64,000 nt of DNA from Candidatus Woesearchaeota archaeon (GTDB lineage: Archaea; Nanobdellota; Nanobdellia; Woesearchaeales; JAFGUC01), in contig JAFGUC010000024.1 in assembly GCA_016938695.1 (NCBI GenBank), positions 372,001 through 436,000 of the forward strand, given 5' to 3'. This document shows, piece after piece, positions 11,251-20,549 of the stretch. A program made the translations under genes and the position numbers. Under the pieces are notes generated by a model, which had not been told where the DNA came from, did no database searches, and worked only from the letters and a program-made list of their open reading frames with translations. Position 1 is the first letter of the stretch; every line of letters starts with the position of its first letter.

Positions 11251-11305
11251 GGCGTTCGCCTAAGAACGGTATACTCTGAGTTTCCAGCCGTTCTGGATTT
11301 TTTAC
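11251..11305 (+). ncRNA. Candidate structured RNA / stem-loop terminator upstream of the S-layer gene
   Basis: GGCGTTCGCC self-complementary (11251-11260); perfect 7-bp stem AGAACGG (11263-11269)/CCGTTCT (11288-11294) followed by GGATTTTTT. Confidence 0.35.
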
Positions 11306-11332
11306 GTTGCAAATTTGTTGGTGGTTGGACGA

Positions 11333-11478
11333 AATATTTATAAATGGTGATTGGGTTCTATGCAATAAAATGTGGCTGGGCCTTCACGGGTTCGGCTCTA
11401 AAATATAAACAAATAATCCGTTCCGTTTATGGATAATGTCCATGGATATAAAAACGAGACACGGAGGTGTTGAGTAAA
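11333..11478 (+). promoter_or_regulatory. Promoter and ~115-nt structured 5' leader of the S-layer gene
   Basis: TATA box ATTTATAAA at 11336-11344; hairpin ATGGA/TCCAT (11429-11443); SD GGAGGTG at 11463-11469. Confidence 0.55.
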
Positions 11479-13914
11479 ATGAATGTAAAAAAAGCTGTAA
11501 AAAAAATCGCAGCAGTAGCATTTGGGGCAGCAATGGTTGGCTCAACTGTTCTTGGTGCAGCAGATTTGGCAGACTACCCAAGTAACATGATGAGCAGCGG
11601 TGCTTTCGACGGTAAAATCGTTATCGGCCTAGCAGCAAAGCCACAAGATGTTATTGCAGCAATCGACATTGCAACAAACTTACAAGCAGAATCAGTTTCC
11701 GCTTCAAGCGTTGCATGTTCAGGAAGTGCGGCAACAACAACATACTCTATCGAAGGTGGAGTACAAATCAAAGACGACTATTCTGCTTTGAACTACGAAG
11801 AAACTTTCCAGTCAGTAGTTCCTAAATTTAAGGAAGAAGATCTTTCAGGAGTTCTTGCAGACGGCGAAGTTGAGGATGATGATGGAACAGCTTACGAATA
11901 CGAGCAAACAATCGAATTCGCAACTGGTGCATTGGATTCTAAATTCGGAATGATTTCAACAAACGACATCTTTGGCGATGATCCTGTAGCATACATTGAT
12001 ATGTCTGGAAGTCAAGTATATAGTTTAGTTGCAAATTTTATCGACGATATGGACGTTTCTGCATTAGACGACTCTGAAGAAATTGAATTGTTTGGAAAAA
12101 CATTTACTTTCGACAGTGGAATAACTGCAACAGGAAACATTGTTTTGTACACATCAACAGTTACTGAAACTTTATCAGTAGGCGACACTAAAACTGTTCC
12201 AGTTAACGGTGTAGATACTGAAATTGAAGTTCTTGGTGGAAACACAGATGCAGGAACTGCTTTAATCAAAGTTGATGGAACTACTAAAGAAGTTGAAGAA
12301 GGTAGATCTTATTCCTTCAGTGGAAAAGACATCCGAATCAAAAGCATCTTCACTACAACTATTCCAACAGAATCAGTTGCTGTAGAAGTTGAAGTTGGTT
12401 CAGATTCTTTAGTATTGCCTGTAGCAGCAGCTTCACCATTTTGGACTCAAGTTGAAGATGACGACGGAGACGACTTTGACGGTCTTTACGTTAAAGTAAC
12501 TGGAGCAAACAACACTGCAGTGAGCAAGATTGAATTTGGAATTTCACCACAAGATACTGAAAATGACGCTGAAGATGACAACAAATACCTATTAAGTGGT
12601 ATGGAATTTGTAACTCCAGTTTTCGACACTGTAGCAGTTTCATTTGAAGGTGTAACTCCAAGTTTAACATCTGGTGACATGTTTTCAGTAGAAGTATCAG
12701 GCGACACTTTAACTGTTAAATTTACTAACGAAGACGGCGATGAATTCGCAGAAGATTTATTAGTAAGTGAAGCAGCAAGTCAATTGACTTTTAATAGTGA
12801 CTATGAGTTTGCAGCAAGCAACATTTCAGAAGATAAAATGTTCTTCTTAAATGAGCAAGACGGCGACATTTACACTACAATTCTTTACAGTGTAGATGCA
12901 GTTAAATCCGATTCAGACAATCATCAAAAAGATTATGTTGAATTATCTGAAGTAGGAAGCGGAAACTCACTTAAGTTGTACAGAGAAGATTTGGAAACTG
13001 CAGATGCTGAAATCGGAAATACTGGTGTTTACTTAGCTGGAATCGGAATTGACAGTAAAACAATTAACTTGTCATCTGATATGGCTGGTAATGTAGCAAC
13101 TACAACTTCCAATGTTATCTACACAAAAGGCGACTTAAAAGTTACTCTAGGAAACCCTGACGAAGTTACTGCAGCAGCAGGAGCTGGTCTAGACACTTCC
13201 ACAGACGACTTTGATGTCTTAATTGATGAAGATACATACGGAGACATCGTAGACGATTCAACTATGTCCGCAAAAGCAAACATTTCAATTGGAATAAGTG
13301 CTAATGCTGATAAAGAAATCAATGTTGGAGAATTCCCAGCAAACGTAACAAACGATGATGCAGGCGAAACTGGATACTACCTTGGTGGTCTAGGACTTTA
13401 TGCTGAATTCGACGTTGAAAACGATGAATGGGCAAGAGTTTACACAGACGGAGAACTTCAGTACGTTGCATTTGTAAAAACTGATGAAGCTAAAGTAACT
13501 TCAACTTCCGCAGGTGCAGAAGGTTCAGTTGCTTCAGTTAAAGTAAACCCAATTTCAGTTGGTGTTGCAATCTCTGATGAAGACGCTATGAAACTAGTAG
13601 GTAAGGAAAATTTAATTGTTGTAGGTGGTCCATCTGTTAACACAGTTGCTGCAAAGCTTAAAGGAAACCCAACAAGAGAAGAAATTCTTGCTGAATACAA
13701 GATGGGTGTTGGACTTGTTGAATTATACGACAGTGCAATGTCTGCAGATCTTGGAAACACTCTAGCACTTCTTGTAGGTGGATATGAGTGGGCTGATACA
13801 CAGAGAGCAGCTAGAGCAGTAGCTCTACATGATGACGACAACTTCAAAGGCGACGCAATTGAAGTACACGGTACATCAACAACAATCTCTGAAATAAAGG
13901 CAGTTGAAGAATAA
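11479..13914 (+). CDS. S-layer-like secreted surface protein
   Basis: Signal peptide (MNVKKAVKKIAAVAFGAAMVGSTVLGAADLADYPS), very acidic Asp/Glu/Thr-rich ectodomain, strong SD; DPANN/archaeal S-layer-like N- and C-terminal regions. Confidence 0.85.
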   Translation: MNVKKAVKKIAAVAFGAAMVGSTVLGAADLADYPSNMMSSGAFDGKIVIGLAAKPQDVIAAIDIATNLQAESVSASSVACSGSAATTTYSIEGGVQIKDDYSALNYEETFQSVVPKFKEEDLSGVLADGEVEDDDGTAYEYEQTIEFATGALDSKFGMISTNDIFGDDPVAYIDMSGSQVYSLVANFIDDMDVSALDDSEEIELFGKTFTFDSGITATGNIVLYTSTVTETLSVGDTKTVPVNGVDTEIEVLGGNTDAGTALIKVDGTTKEVEEGRSYSFSGKDIRIKSIFTTTIPTESVAVEVEVGSDSLVLPVAAASPFWTQVEDDDGDDFDGLYVKVTGANNTAVSKIEFGISPQDTENDAEDDNKYLLSGMEFVTPVFDTVAVSFEGVTPSLTSGDMFSVEVSGDTLTVKFTNEDGDEFAEDLLVSEAASQLTFNSDYEFAASNISEDKMFFLNEQDGDIYTTILYSVDAVKSDSDNHQKDYVELSEVGSGNSLKLYREDLETADAEIGNTGVYLAGIGIDSKTINLSSDMAGNVATTTSNVIYTKGDLKVTLGNPDEVTAAAGAGLDTSTDDFDVLIDEDTYGDIVDDSTMSAKANISIGISANADKEINVGEFPANVTNDDAGETGYYLGGLGLYAEFDVENDEWARVYTDGELQYVAFVKTDEAKVTSTSAGAEGSVASVKVNPISVGVAISDEDAMKLVGKENLIVVGGPSVNTVAAKLKGNPTREEILAEYKMGVGLVELYDSAMSADLGNTLALLVGGYEWADTQRAARAVALHDDDNFKGDAIEVHGTSTTISEIKAVEE

Positions 13915-14012
13915 GCACATCAGTGCTAATTTTTTTAATTTTTTTACTTTCTTATTTTTCTGTTTTGACCCATTGTGAGCAAAAGTTTTATATATTGTGT
14001 GTATTATTAATT

Positions 14013-14024
14013 ATACATATGTAT
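14013..14024. promoter_or_regulatory. Perfect palindrome ATACATATGTAT over the start codon of the wHTH-MNT gene
   Basis: 12-bp palindrome overlapping ATG at 14019; TATA-like TTTTATATATTG upstream. Confidence 0.4.
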
Positions 14025-14594
14025 GAAAAAATAAATATTACTGAAAATACTTTGCAAGTTTTATCATTATTTACCAATAATTTTGAGAGTGAACATTATA
14101 TACGTGAAGTTGAAAAATTACTTAAAATCAGTCCAAGAACCGCACAATTAATTTTAGATGATTTAGAAAATAAAGGAATAGTCATTTCTCAAACAAAGGG
14201 AAAGACAAAAATATTCAAACTAAATGTTTCTGAATTTACAAAGCGATACATTACGTTTGTGGAACAATATAAAGCAATTATATTTCTAGAAAAACATCTA
14301 ATAATTAAAGAAATTATTGAAAAGATAACTCCTTATATCATGGGAGTAGGGGTGATTTTTGGAAGTTATGCAAAAGATTTAGAAACTAAAGATTCTGATT
14401 TAGACATTTTTATAATTGGAAATTATGATGTTGATCAGATTAAAAAAATTTCTAAAGTGTATGGAATAGATATAAGCATAAAATGTTATTCTCAAAAAGT
14501 GTTTTCAAAAAAAGATATTCTTGTACAAGAAGTACTAAAGAATCATGTTGTGTTTTTGAATGCTGAGCAATTTGTAAATGAGGTATTAAATTGA
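14019..14594 (+). CDS. wHTH-MNT nucleotidyltransferase fusion, candidate antitoxin of an MNT/HEPN pair
   Basis: N-terminal winged helix (IREVEKLLKISPRTAQLILDDLENKGIV); MNT motif GVIFGSYAKDLETKDSDLDIFIIG (GSx..DxD). Upstream residues of the ORF track are probably not translated. Confidence 0.85.
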   Translation: MYEKINITENTLQVLSLFTNNFESEHYIREVEKLLKISPRTAQLILDDLENKGIVISQTKGKTKIFKLNVSEFTKRYITFVEQYKAIIFLEKHLIIKEIIEKITPYIMGVGVIFGSYAKDLETKDSDLDIFIIGNYDVDQIKKISKVYGIDISIKCYSQKVFSKKDILVQEVLKNHVVFLNAEQFVNEVLN

Positions 14595-15055
14595 ATAAAA
14601 TAAAGTGGTGTTTAGATAAAAAAGAAGGTTTTCATTCAATTGAACCCAATTTAAATTTATCTGCGGCTTACTTGAAAAAAGCAGAGGAAGCTTTAGAATC
14701 CATGAGAATAAATACTATTAAAGATTGGAAAATTTCAACAGCGTATTATACAACATATTTTTCGTTATACTCAATACTAATGAAAATAGGCATAAAATGT
14801 GAAATTCATTCTTGTACAATTGAATTCGCAAAAATATTTTTAATTGATTTTTTTGAGAAAGAAGAATTAGATTTTATTGAAGACTCAATGAAGGCAAGAA
14901 TAGATTCTCAATATTACGTGGATAGAACAGTTCCAGATGAACAATTTGAAAAAATAATACAAAAGACACCATATTTTTTTATAAAATGCAAATCGATATT
15001 GATAAAACTCAACGAAAATAAAATCAAAGAAATACGAAATAAATTATTTTTGTAA
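14591..15055 (+). CDS. HEPN-domain protein, candidate toxin partner
   Basis: Helical HEPN-like AYLKKAEEAL...WKISTAYYTTYFSLYSILMKIG...ARIDSQYYVDR (RxDxQYY variant); overlaps the MNT stop. Confidence 0.8.
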   Translation: MNKIKWCLDKKEGFHSIEPNLNLSAAYLKKAEEALESMRINTIKDWKISTAYYTTYFSLYSILMKIGIKCEIHSCTIEFAKIFLIDFFEKEELDFIEDSMKARIDSQYYVDRTVPDEQFEKIIQKTPYFFIKCKSILIKLNENKIKEIRNKLFL

Positions 15056-15110
15056 ATATAATGTAACGTTTTAAGAGTACTTACTGAATTCTACACGAAA
15101 AATATATAAA

Positions 15111-15137
15111 TTATAGTCGCTATAGTTGCTATAGTAT
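15111..15137. repeat. Three tandem 9-bp repeats upstream of a TA antitoxin
   Basis: TTATAGTCG CTATAGTTG CTATAGTAT, between TATA box (AATATATAAA) and ATG at 15136. Confidence 0.6.
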
Positions 15138-15339
15138 GCAGACCACAATACAACTACGAAAAGAAGTAAAAGATAAGTTAAGATCTTTTGGAACAAAAGA
15201 CGATACTTATGAGGATATTATACTACGATTGTATAATATTGCTGTAAAAGAGCAGTTTAGAGAATTCATCACGTCCTCAAAGGATTGCATTTCAATAGAT
15301 GAAGCAAGAAAGAGGCACTCTAAATTATGGTCAGAGTAG
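15136..15339 (+). CDS. Antitoxin-like protein of a RelE-type TA pair
   Basis: 67 aa MQTTIQLRKEVKDKLRSFGTKDDTYEDIILRLYN, typical archaeal antitoxin N-terminus; overlaps downstream gene. Confidence 0.8.
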   Translation: MQTTIQLRKEVKDKLRSFGTKDDTYEDIILRLYNIAVKEQFREFITSSKDCISIDEARKRHSKLWSE

Positions 15340-15668
15340 AAATAACAAATTCTCTTTTTCAAGAAATCGAAAAAAAATTCAAAAGAAATTCTTCAAAAAT
15401 ATTTGATTTAATTGAAACTTTAGAACATAATCCTTTGAAAGGTAAGATTTTAGGTTCAGTTGGTGGTGTAGTAATAAAAGAATTAAGATATTCTTCATTT
15501 AGATTTTATTTTATTGTTAATGGTCATCAACTAAGATGCTTCCAAGAAGATGAACTGGTAGATTTATTATTAAGGTTTGTTAGACTGTCTGATAAAGATA
15601 CTCAACAAAAAGTAATTTCTGAAATAAAACAAGTTTTAATAAATATTGGACCAACTGGATTTACGTGA
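15327..15668 (+). CDS. RelE/ParE-family toxin-like protein
   Basis: NPLKGKILGSVGGVVIKELRYSSFRFYFIV, RelE fold core; coupled to upstream antitoxin. Confidence 0.8.
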   Translation: MVRVEITNSLFQEIEKKFKRNSSKIFDLIETLEHNPLKGKILGSVGGVVIKELRYSSFRFYFIVNGHQLRCFQEDELVDLLLRFVRLSDKDTQQKVISEIKQVLINIGPTGFT

Positions 15669-15738
15669 AATCTTCACTCTAAAGTCGCAAAATATTTAAA
15701 TACTAAATCTTAACAAAACGTCAAGGGTGAGTCAAACA

Positions 15739-16101
15739 ATGAAACAATTATTAATACTCTTGGCAATTATGCTTGTAACTTTGGCAGGCTGCACACAAGC
15801 GCCACACATTCCAAGCAAATACAACACAATTGAACTAGATTACGAAGAAGACGTACAAGTTTCAAAAGCATCTTTTGACATTTACGAGTCTGGCTTAAAA
15901 CCAAACAATATTGAAGTTACAAATGGTAACATTGAATTAATCATATTTAACAACGCTGGAAGTTCTATTCTGAAAATAGAGAATTTAGTTGAAGAGGAAA
16001 TTCCTCCAGGACAAGAATTCTATGTTGACTTCACAGCAGAAAAAGGTAGTTACAGAATATTTGTAAATGATATTGTGCAAGGTTTATTAGTTGTAAACTA
16101 A
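15739..16101 (+). CDS. Lipoprotein with cupredoxin-like domain
   Basis: Lipobox LVTLAGC; small beta domain. ATG at 15739 (ORF track GTG at 15727). Confidence 0.55.
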   Translation: MKQLLILLAIMLVTLAGCTQAPHIPSKYNTIELDYEEDVQVSKASFDIYESGLKPNNIEVTNGNIELIIFNNAGSSILKIENLVEEEIPPGQEFYVDFTAEKGSYRIFVNDIVQGLLVVN

Positions 16102-16163
16102 AGCGCAATATTTAAATACCTTTTAATTATTTATTTTTCTTGAATAAGAGTGTGTCATGAATA

Positions 16164-17423
16164 ATGTTTGAAATTTTAGTATTTTCTATAATATTATTGG
16201 TACTGATATACCTATCAGGTTTCTTTTCGAGTATGGAAACTGCATTTGTTTCAATTAGTTCTCTCAAAGTTAAGCAATTAATAGCAAATAAAACTAAAAA
16301 TGCAGATTTGCTAAATCAAATAAAAAAAGATCAACACAGATTAATTATCACTATTCTAATTTGCAATAATTTGGTCAATATTGGCGCTTCAGCGTTAGCA
16401 ACTTACTTAACAATAAAACTCCTTAATGATGCATACATCGGAGCTACAACTGGAATTTTGACGTTAATTATCTTGATTTTTGGTGAAATCACTCCTAAGA
16501 CAAAAGCAGCATTACGATCTGAGCAAATTGCACTAAAAAACGCTTCAAAAATGAAATTATTGATGCTAATTTTTACGCCAATAATTAAGATTTTGGATGT
16601 GACAACAGGTCTTATCTTAAAATTAAGTGGTATTACGAGTACAAAAAGAAAAGAGGAAGCAATTTCTGAAGATACTCTTAAACAAATAGTTCAAATCAGT
16701 GAAAAAGAAGGTTCAATTAACTCTGATGAAAAAGAAATGATTCATAACATTTTCGAGTTTGACGATACTCTAGTAAAAAACATAATGACCCCGCGAACTG
16801 ATGTTTATGGTATTGATCTTAATGATGATGTTCATAAAAATATTGCAAGTATTATAGAAAGCGGTTTTTCACGTGTTCCAGTTTACAGCAAGACTGTTGA
16901 CAAAACTTTGGGTATTTTGTATGTTAAAGATTTATTAAAAATAATGAATAACAATAAGTCAATAACGAAAACTGATCTTAAAGCAATATTACGGCCTGCT
17001 TTTTTTGTCCCAGAAAACAAGAAGATAAATTCTCTATTTAATCAGCTCAAGAATAAAAAAACTTACATTGCAATTGTAGTTGATGAATATGGGGGAGTTG
17101 CAGGATTAGTCACCATGGAAGATTTAATTGAAGAAATTGTTGGTGATATTTACGACGAGTTCGATGATGAAGAATTTAAGTTCAAGAGATTATCTAAAAA
17201 AGAAGTTCTAGTTGACGGTGGATTGTCTGTCGACGAATTAAATGATGAATTACAACTAAGTCTAGAAGAAAGTGATGATTACGATACGGTTTCAGGTTTA
17301 ATTCTTGATAAAATTGAAAGAATTCCAAACAAAGATGAGATTTTTGACTTTGGTGCCTTCAAAATTAAAATTGAGAAAGTAAAAGATCACAAAATCGAGT
17401 TAGTTAAGATAATTCTAAATTAG
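16164..17423 (+). CDS. CNNM / HlyC-CorC family membrane protein with CBS and CorC-HlyC domains
   Basis: DUF21 N-terminus (GFFSSMETAFVSISSLKVKQL), NIMTPRTDVYGIDL, IVVDEYGGVAGLVTMEDLIEEIVGDIYDEFD. Confidence 0.95.
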   Translation: MFEILVFSIILLVLIYLSGFFSSMETAFVSISSLKVKQLIANKTKNADLLNQIKKDQHRLIITILICNNLVNIGASALATYLTIKLLNDAYIGATTGILTLIILIFGEITPKTKAALRSEQIALKNASKMKLLMLIFTPIIKILDVTTGLILKLSGITSTKRKEEAISEDTLKQIVQISEKEGSINSDEKEMIHNIFEFDDTLVKNIMTPRTDVYGIDLNDDVHKNIASIIESGFSRVPVYSKTVDKTLGILYVKDLLKIMNNNKSITKTDLKAILRPAFFVPENKKINSLFNQLKNKKTYIAIVVDEYGGVAGLVTMEDLIEEIVGDIYDEFDDEEFKFKRLSKKEVLVDGGLSVDELNDELQLSLEESDDYDTVSGLILDKIERIPNKDEIFDFGAFKIKIEKVKDHKIELVKIILN

Positions 17424-17445
17424 AAAAATAAAGTAATTAAAAAAA

Positions 17446-17964
17446 TTAATTATTAACAACAATTGCGTATTTGTTAGGAAGTTTTTTAATCGCTCTTTCC
17501 ATTGCTTTTTTTGCAACTAAAATGTCCTTTTCTTGTACGTCAACTGAGAAAATTGATTGACCCTCATTTACTTGTGCAGCAATTCCAATTGGTTTACCGA
17601 ATGAATGTTTCATACCAGTAGACAATCGGTCTGCTCCAGCTCCACTTGCAAGTGCATTTTCACGCAAAACGTGGTGAGGATAAATTCTAATCTTAAAATG
17701 ATATCCTGTTTTACCTAAAGTTTTTTCTAGGTGCTTGTTTGCAGTTTGTCTTGCACTTTCTAATGCATTGTGTCTAATCTGCAAATCAGTTTTAGATACC
17801 AAATCAACTCTCTTTGGGAAAGTTTGTTTTAATTCTCCCATGTCGAATCTGATAATTTTATTGTTAGGATTAGCTCTAACGTATGAATATTTCCTATACT
17901 TTGATTTCCTTGTGTAAGGTCGTTCTATCCTTCTGTAAGCGACAAATTTTCTTAATCGTGCCAT
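17446..17964 (-). CDS. rpl10e: 50S ribosomal protein L10e / L16
   Basis: IRIYPHHVLRENALASGAGADRLSTGMKHSFGKPIGIAAQV. Confidence 0.95.
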   Translation of the reverse strand: MARLRKFVAYRRIERPYTRKSKYRKYSYVRANPNNKIIRFDMGELKQTFPKRVDLVSKTDLQIRHNALESARQTANKHLEKTLGKTGYHFKIRIYPHHVLRENALASGAGADRLSTGMKHSFGKPIGIAAQVNEGQSIFSVDVQEKDILVAKKAMERAIKKLPNKYAIVVNN

Positions 17965-18096
17965 AATTCTACACCTTGTTTTTTATCAAGAAATGTGTTC
18001 CATTTATAAATTTTTCTTTTAAGACTATAATATAAAGTGTATTTAACAAAAAGTGACAACGAGTTTTTAAAAATACCGTTTGCTTAATAAATAAAC

Positions 18097-19812
18097 ATGG
18101 AAGGGATATTTTTTGTAGCAGTTATCATTTTAATAGCATTGGGCGTTTCAATCATAATGCGGATTTTAAAACAACCGCTTATAATCGGGTACATTATTAC
18201 TGGAATAATAGTCAATCTTCTTGGTGTTGTTCACTTTGAATCTGTTTTAGACATTTTTTCTCAAATCGGAATTGCTTTCCTGTTATTCATAGTAGGATTA
18301 CATCTTAATCCAAAAATTATTCAAGAATTGGGATTTGTTTCATTAATAACTGGTTTAGGTCAAATCCTTTTAACTGCCGTAGGTGGCTTTCTAATATGCT
18401 ATGTTTTTGGTTTTAGTATTGTCTTTTCTATATATGCCGCAATTGCAGTCGCATTTAGCAGTACAATCATCGTAATGAAATTCTTGTCAGATAAAAACGA
18501 GCTTGATACTGTTTCAGGAAGAATAATGACTGGAGTTTTACTTGTTCAAGATTTAGTTGCTGTCATGGTTATGATGATTATGCCGTCAATTACTGGCGAC
18601 TCACAAGTATCTGAATTGCTTTTAGGTCCAGTAATAAAAGGTGCAGGTTTAATTGCTTTGATATTTATAATTGGTTATTTTGTGTTCCCAAAATTAGAAA
18701 AAATGATTGCTAAATCACAAGAATTTTTGTTCTTGTTCTCTATATCTTGGTGTTTTGCTGTAGGTGCATTGTTTGAATACATTGGTTTTTCAGTAGAAAT
18801 TGGAGCATTACTTGCAGGAGTAAGCCTTTCAATGCTTCCATCACATTATGAAATTAGTGCAAGAATTAAGCCATTAAGAGATTTTTTCTTGATTCTTTTT
18901 TTCGTTGTCTTAGGAACAAAAATTGATTTTAGTTCAATAAACAATATTGGTCTGATGATTGTTTTAAGTGTTTTTGTATTATTCTTTAAGCCTCTTTTTA
19001 TAACTTTAATAACAGGAATACTTGGTTACACTAAAAGAAATTGCTTCTTGTCAGGAATTTCTCTAGGACAAATTAGCGAATTCTCGATGATTATTTTCGC
19101 TCTAGGATACAAATTAGGACATCTACAAATACATGATATCTCATTAATTAGCTCTGTTGCTTTAATTACTATGACTTTTTCAAGTTACATGATTAAATAC
19201 AACGCTCAATTGTACAAGACTTTAGGAAAAGTCTGGCCTCATATTGAGAAAAAGGGAAAAAAACAAGACGAACAAGACAAACCAGTCGTACAATACGATA
19301 TGATTTTATTTGGCTATAACAGAATTGGTTTTGACCTATTAGAATCTTTTAAACGATTAAAGAAAAAAAATTACATTGTAGTTGATTTTAATCCTGACGT
19401 CGTGACTGAACTTCTAAAAAAAGAAATCGAATGCAAATACGGCGATGCACAAGATGAAGATTTCTTAGATACATTAAATCTTGAAAATGTAAAAATGGTA
19501 ATTTCAACAGTTCCTGATTTTGAAACAAATTGTGTTTTAATCAGAAAGGTTAGAGGTTCAAGCAGTAAAGCAATTATAATTACAGTTTCTTCTCAATTAG
19601 ATGAAGCATTTACTTTATACGAACTTGGAGCAACATACGTTTTAACACCTCAATTTTTGGGAGGAAAGTACGTTGCCGAAATGATTGAGCAATATGGCTT
19701 AGACACAACAAAGTTCCTTAACGAGCGAAAAAAGCACATTCTACACTTACATAAACGTAAGGAATTAGGAATAAAAAACCCGCACGGTAAAAATCATTAT
19801 TTCTCTGTGTGA
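18097..19812 (+). CDS. Cation:proton antiporter (CPA2/KefB type) with TrkA-N domain
   Basis: Multi-TM GYIITGIIVN...AVAFSSTIIVMKFLSDK, C-terminal Rossmann domain MILFGYNRIGFDLLESFK. Confidence 0.93.
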   Translation: MEGIFFVAVIILIALGVSIIMRILKQPLIIGYIITGIIVNLLGVVHFESVLDIFSQIGIAFLLFIVGLHLNPKIIQELGFVSLITGLGQILLTAVGGFLICYVFGFSIVFSIYAAIAVAFSSTIIVMKFLSDKNELDTVSGRIMTGVLLVQDLVAVMVMMIMPSITGDSQVSELLLGPVIKGAGLIALIFIIGYFVFPKLEKMIAKSQEFLFLFSISWCFAVGALFEYIGFSVEIGALLAGVSLSMLPSHYEISARIKPLRDFFLILFFVVLGTKIDFSSINNIGLMIVLSVFVLFFKPLFITLITGILGYTKRNCFLSGISLGQISEFSMIIFALGYKLGHLQIHDISLISSVALITMTFSSYMIKYNAQLYKTLGKVWPHIEKKGKKQDEQDKPVVQYDMILFGYNRIGFDLLESFKRLKKKNYIVVDFNPDVVTELLKKEIECKYGDAQDEDFLDTLNLENVKMVISTVPDFETNCVLIRKVRGSSSKAIIITVSSQLDEAFTLYELGATYVLTPQFLGGKYVAEMIEQYGLDTTKFLNERKKHILHLHKRKELGIKNPHGKNHYFSV

Positions 19813-19852
19813 TTCGAAAATTATTTAAAGCATTTGCAGACTATCGAAAAGT

Positions 19853-20155
19853 ATGGCAATAATAGAATTTTTCGCATCATTTTTTTCAAATTTATTTTCA
19901 GCAATATTTTCAAGTATTTTTATAGCAATAATGTTAACTGCATTTTTTATGATTTTTTCGAGTTTGATTAATGTAGTTTCTTCATTTTTGATGCTTGGAA
20001 AAACAAAAGTAGCAGGAATTTTCAACTTATCATTCTCTATTTTATTAGTAATTTTTGCATTCACAAATATGGTGGCTTTTGTAATTCTTGTAATCCTAAC
20101 ATTCGTAAACGCAATAAATGTTGCGTTGTATTTTTTCAAAAGATCACGAAAATAA
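19853..20155 (+). CDS. Small membrane protein
   Basis: 100 aa, at least two hydrophobic helices. Confidence 0.5.
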   Translation: MAIIEFFASFFSNLFSAIFSSIFIAIMLTAFFMIFSSLINVVSSFLMLGKTKVAGIFNLSFSILLVIFAFTNMVAFVILVILTFVNAINVALYFFKRSRK

Positions 20156-20192
20156 AGAAAGATTAATATTTTCAAAAGTTATACTAAATAAA

Positions 20193-20441
20193 ATGAATAA
20201 GACAATACTTCCTAAAGAAAAATACAAGCATTACAAAGGACAGATGTATGAAATAATTGGTGTTGGAAAGGATTCAACAACATTAACAGATGTTGTAATT
20301 TACAAAGCACTTTACTTTTCCGAAGAATTTGGAGATAATGCAATTTGGGTTCGACCTAAAAAAGAATTCTTAGAAATCATCGAAAAAGATGGTAAAAAGA
20401 TGCCTCGTTTTGAAAAAATTGATATTGAGTTGTACAAATAA
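20193..20441 (+). CDS. DUF1653-like protein
   Basis: KYKHYKGQMYEIIGVGKDSTTLTDVVIYKALY...IWVRPKKEFLE. Confidence 0.8.
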   Translation: MNKTILPKEKYKHYKGQMYEIIGVGKDSTTLTDVVIYKALYFSEEFGDNAIWVRPKKEFLEIIEKDGKKMPRFEKIDIELYK

Positions 20442-20549
20442 GTATAACTTACTGTTTCTTTAGTGCACCAAATCGAAAGATTTAAAAACCAAGATTTTGG
20501 ATTTTGACATAGATAAAAAACGAAAATTGTATTTTACGATGAGGTAAAA

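Noticed and set aside
11375-11400. GGGTTCGGC as a possible tRNA T-arm
   Set aside because: No acceptor, D or anticodon stem could be built around it; it lies in the S-layer leader.
20470-20483. AAATC-GAAA-GATTT GNRA hairpin upstream of pyk
   Set aside because: Overlaps an AT-rich promoter element; a 5-bp AT stem is expected by chance here.
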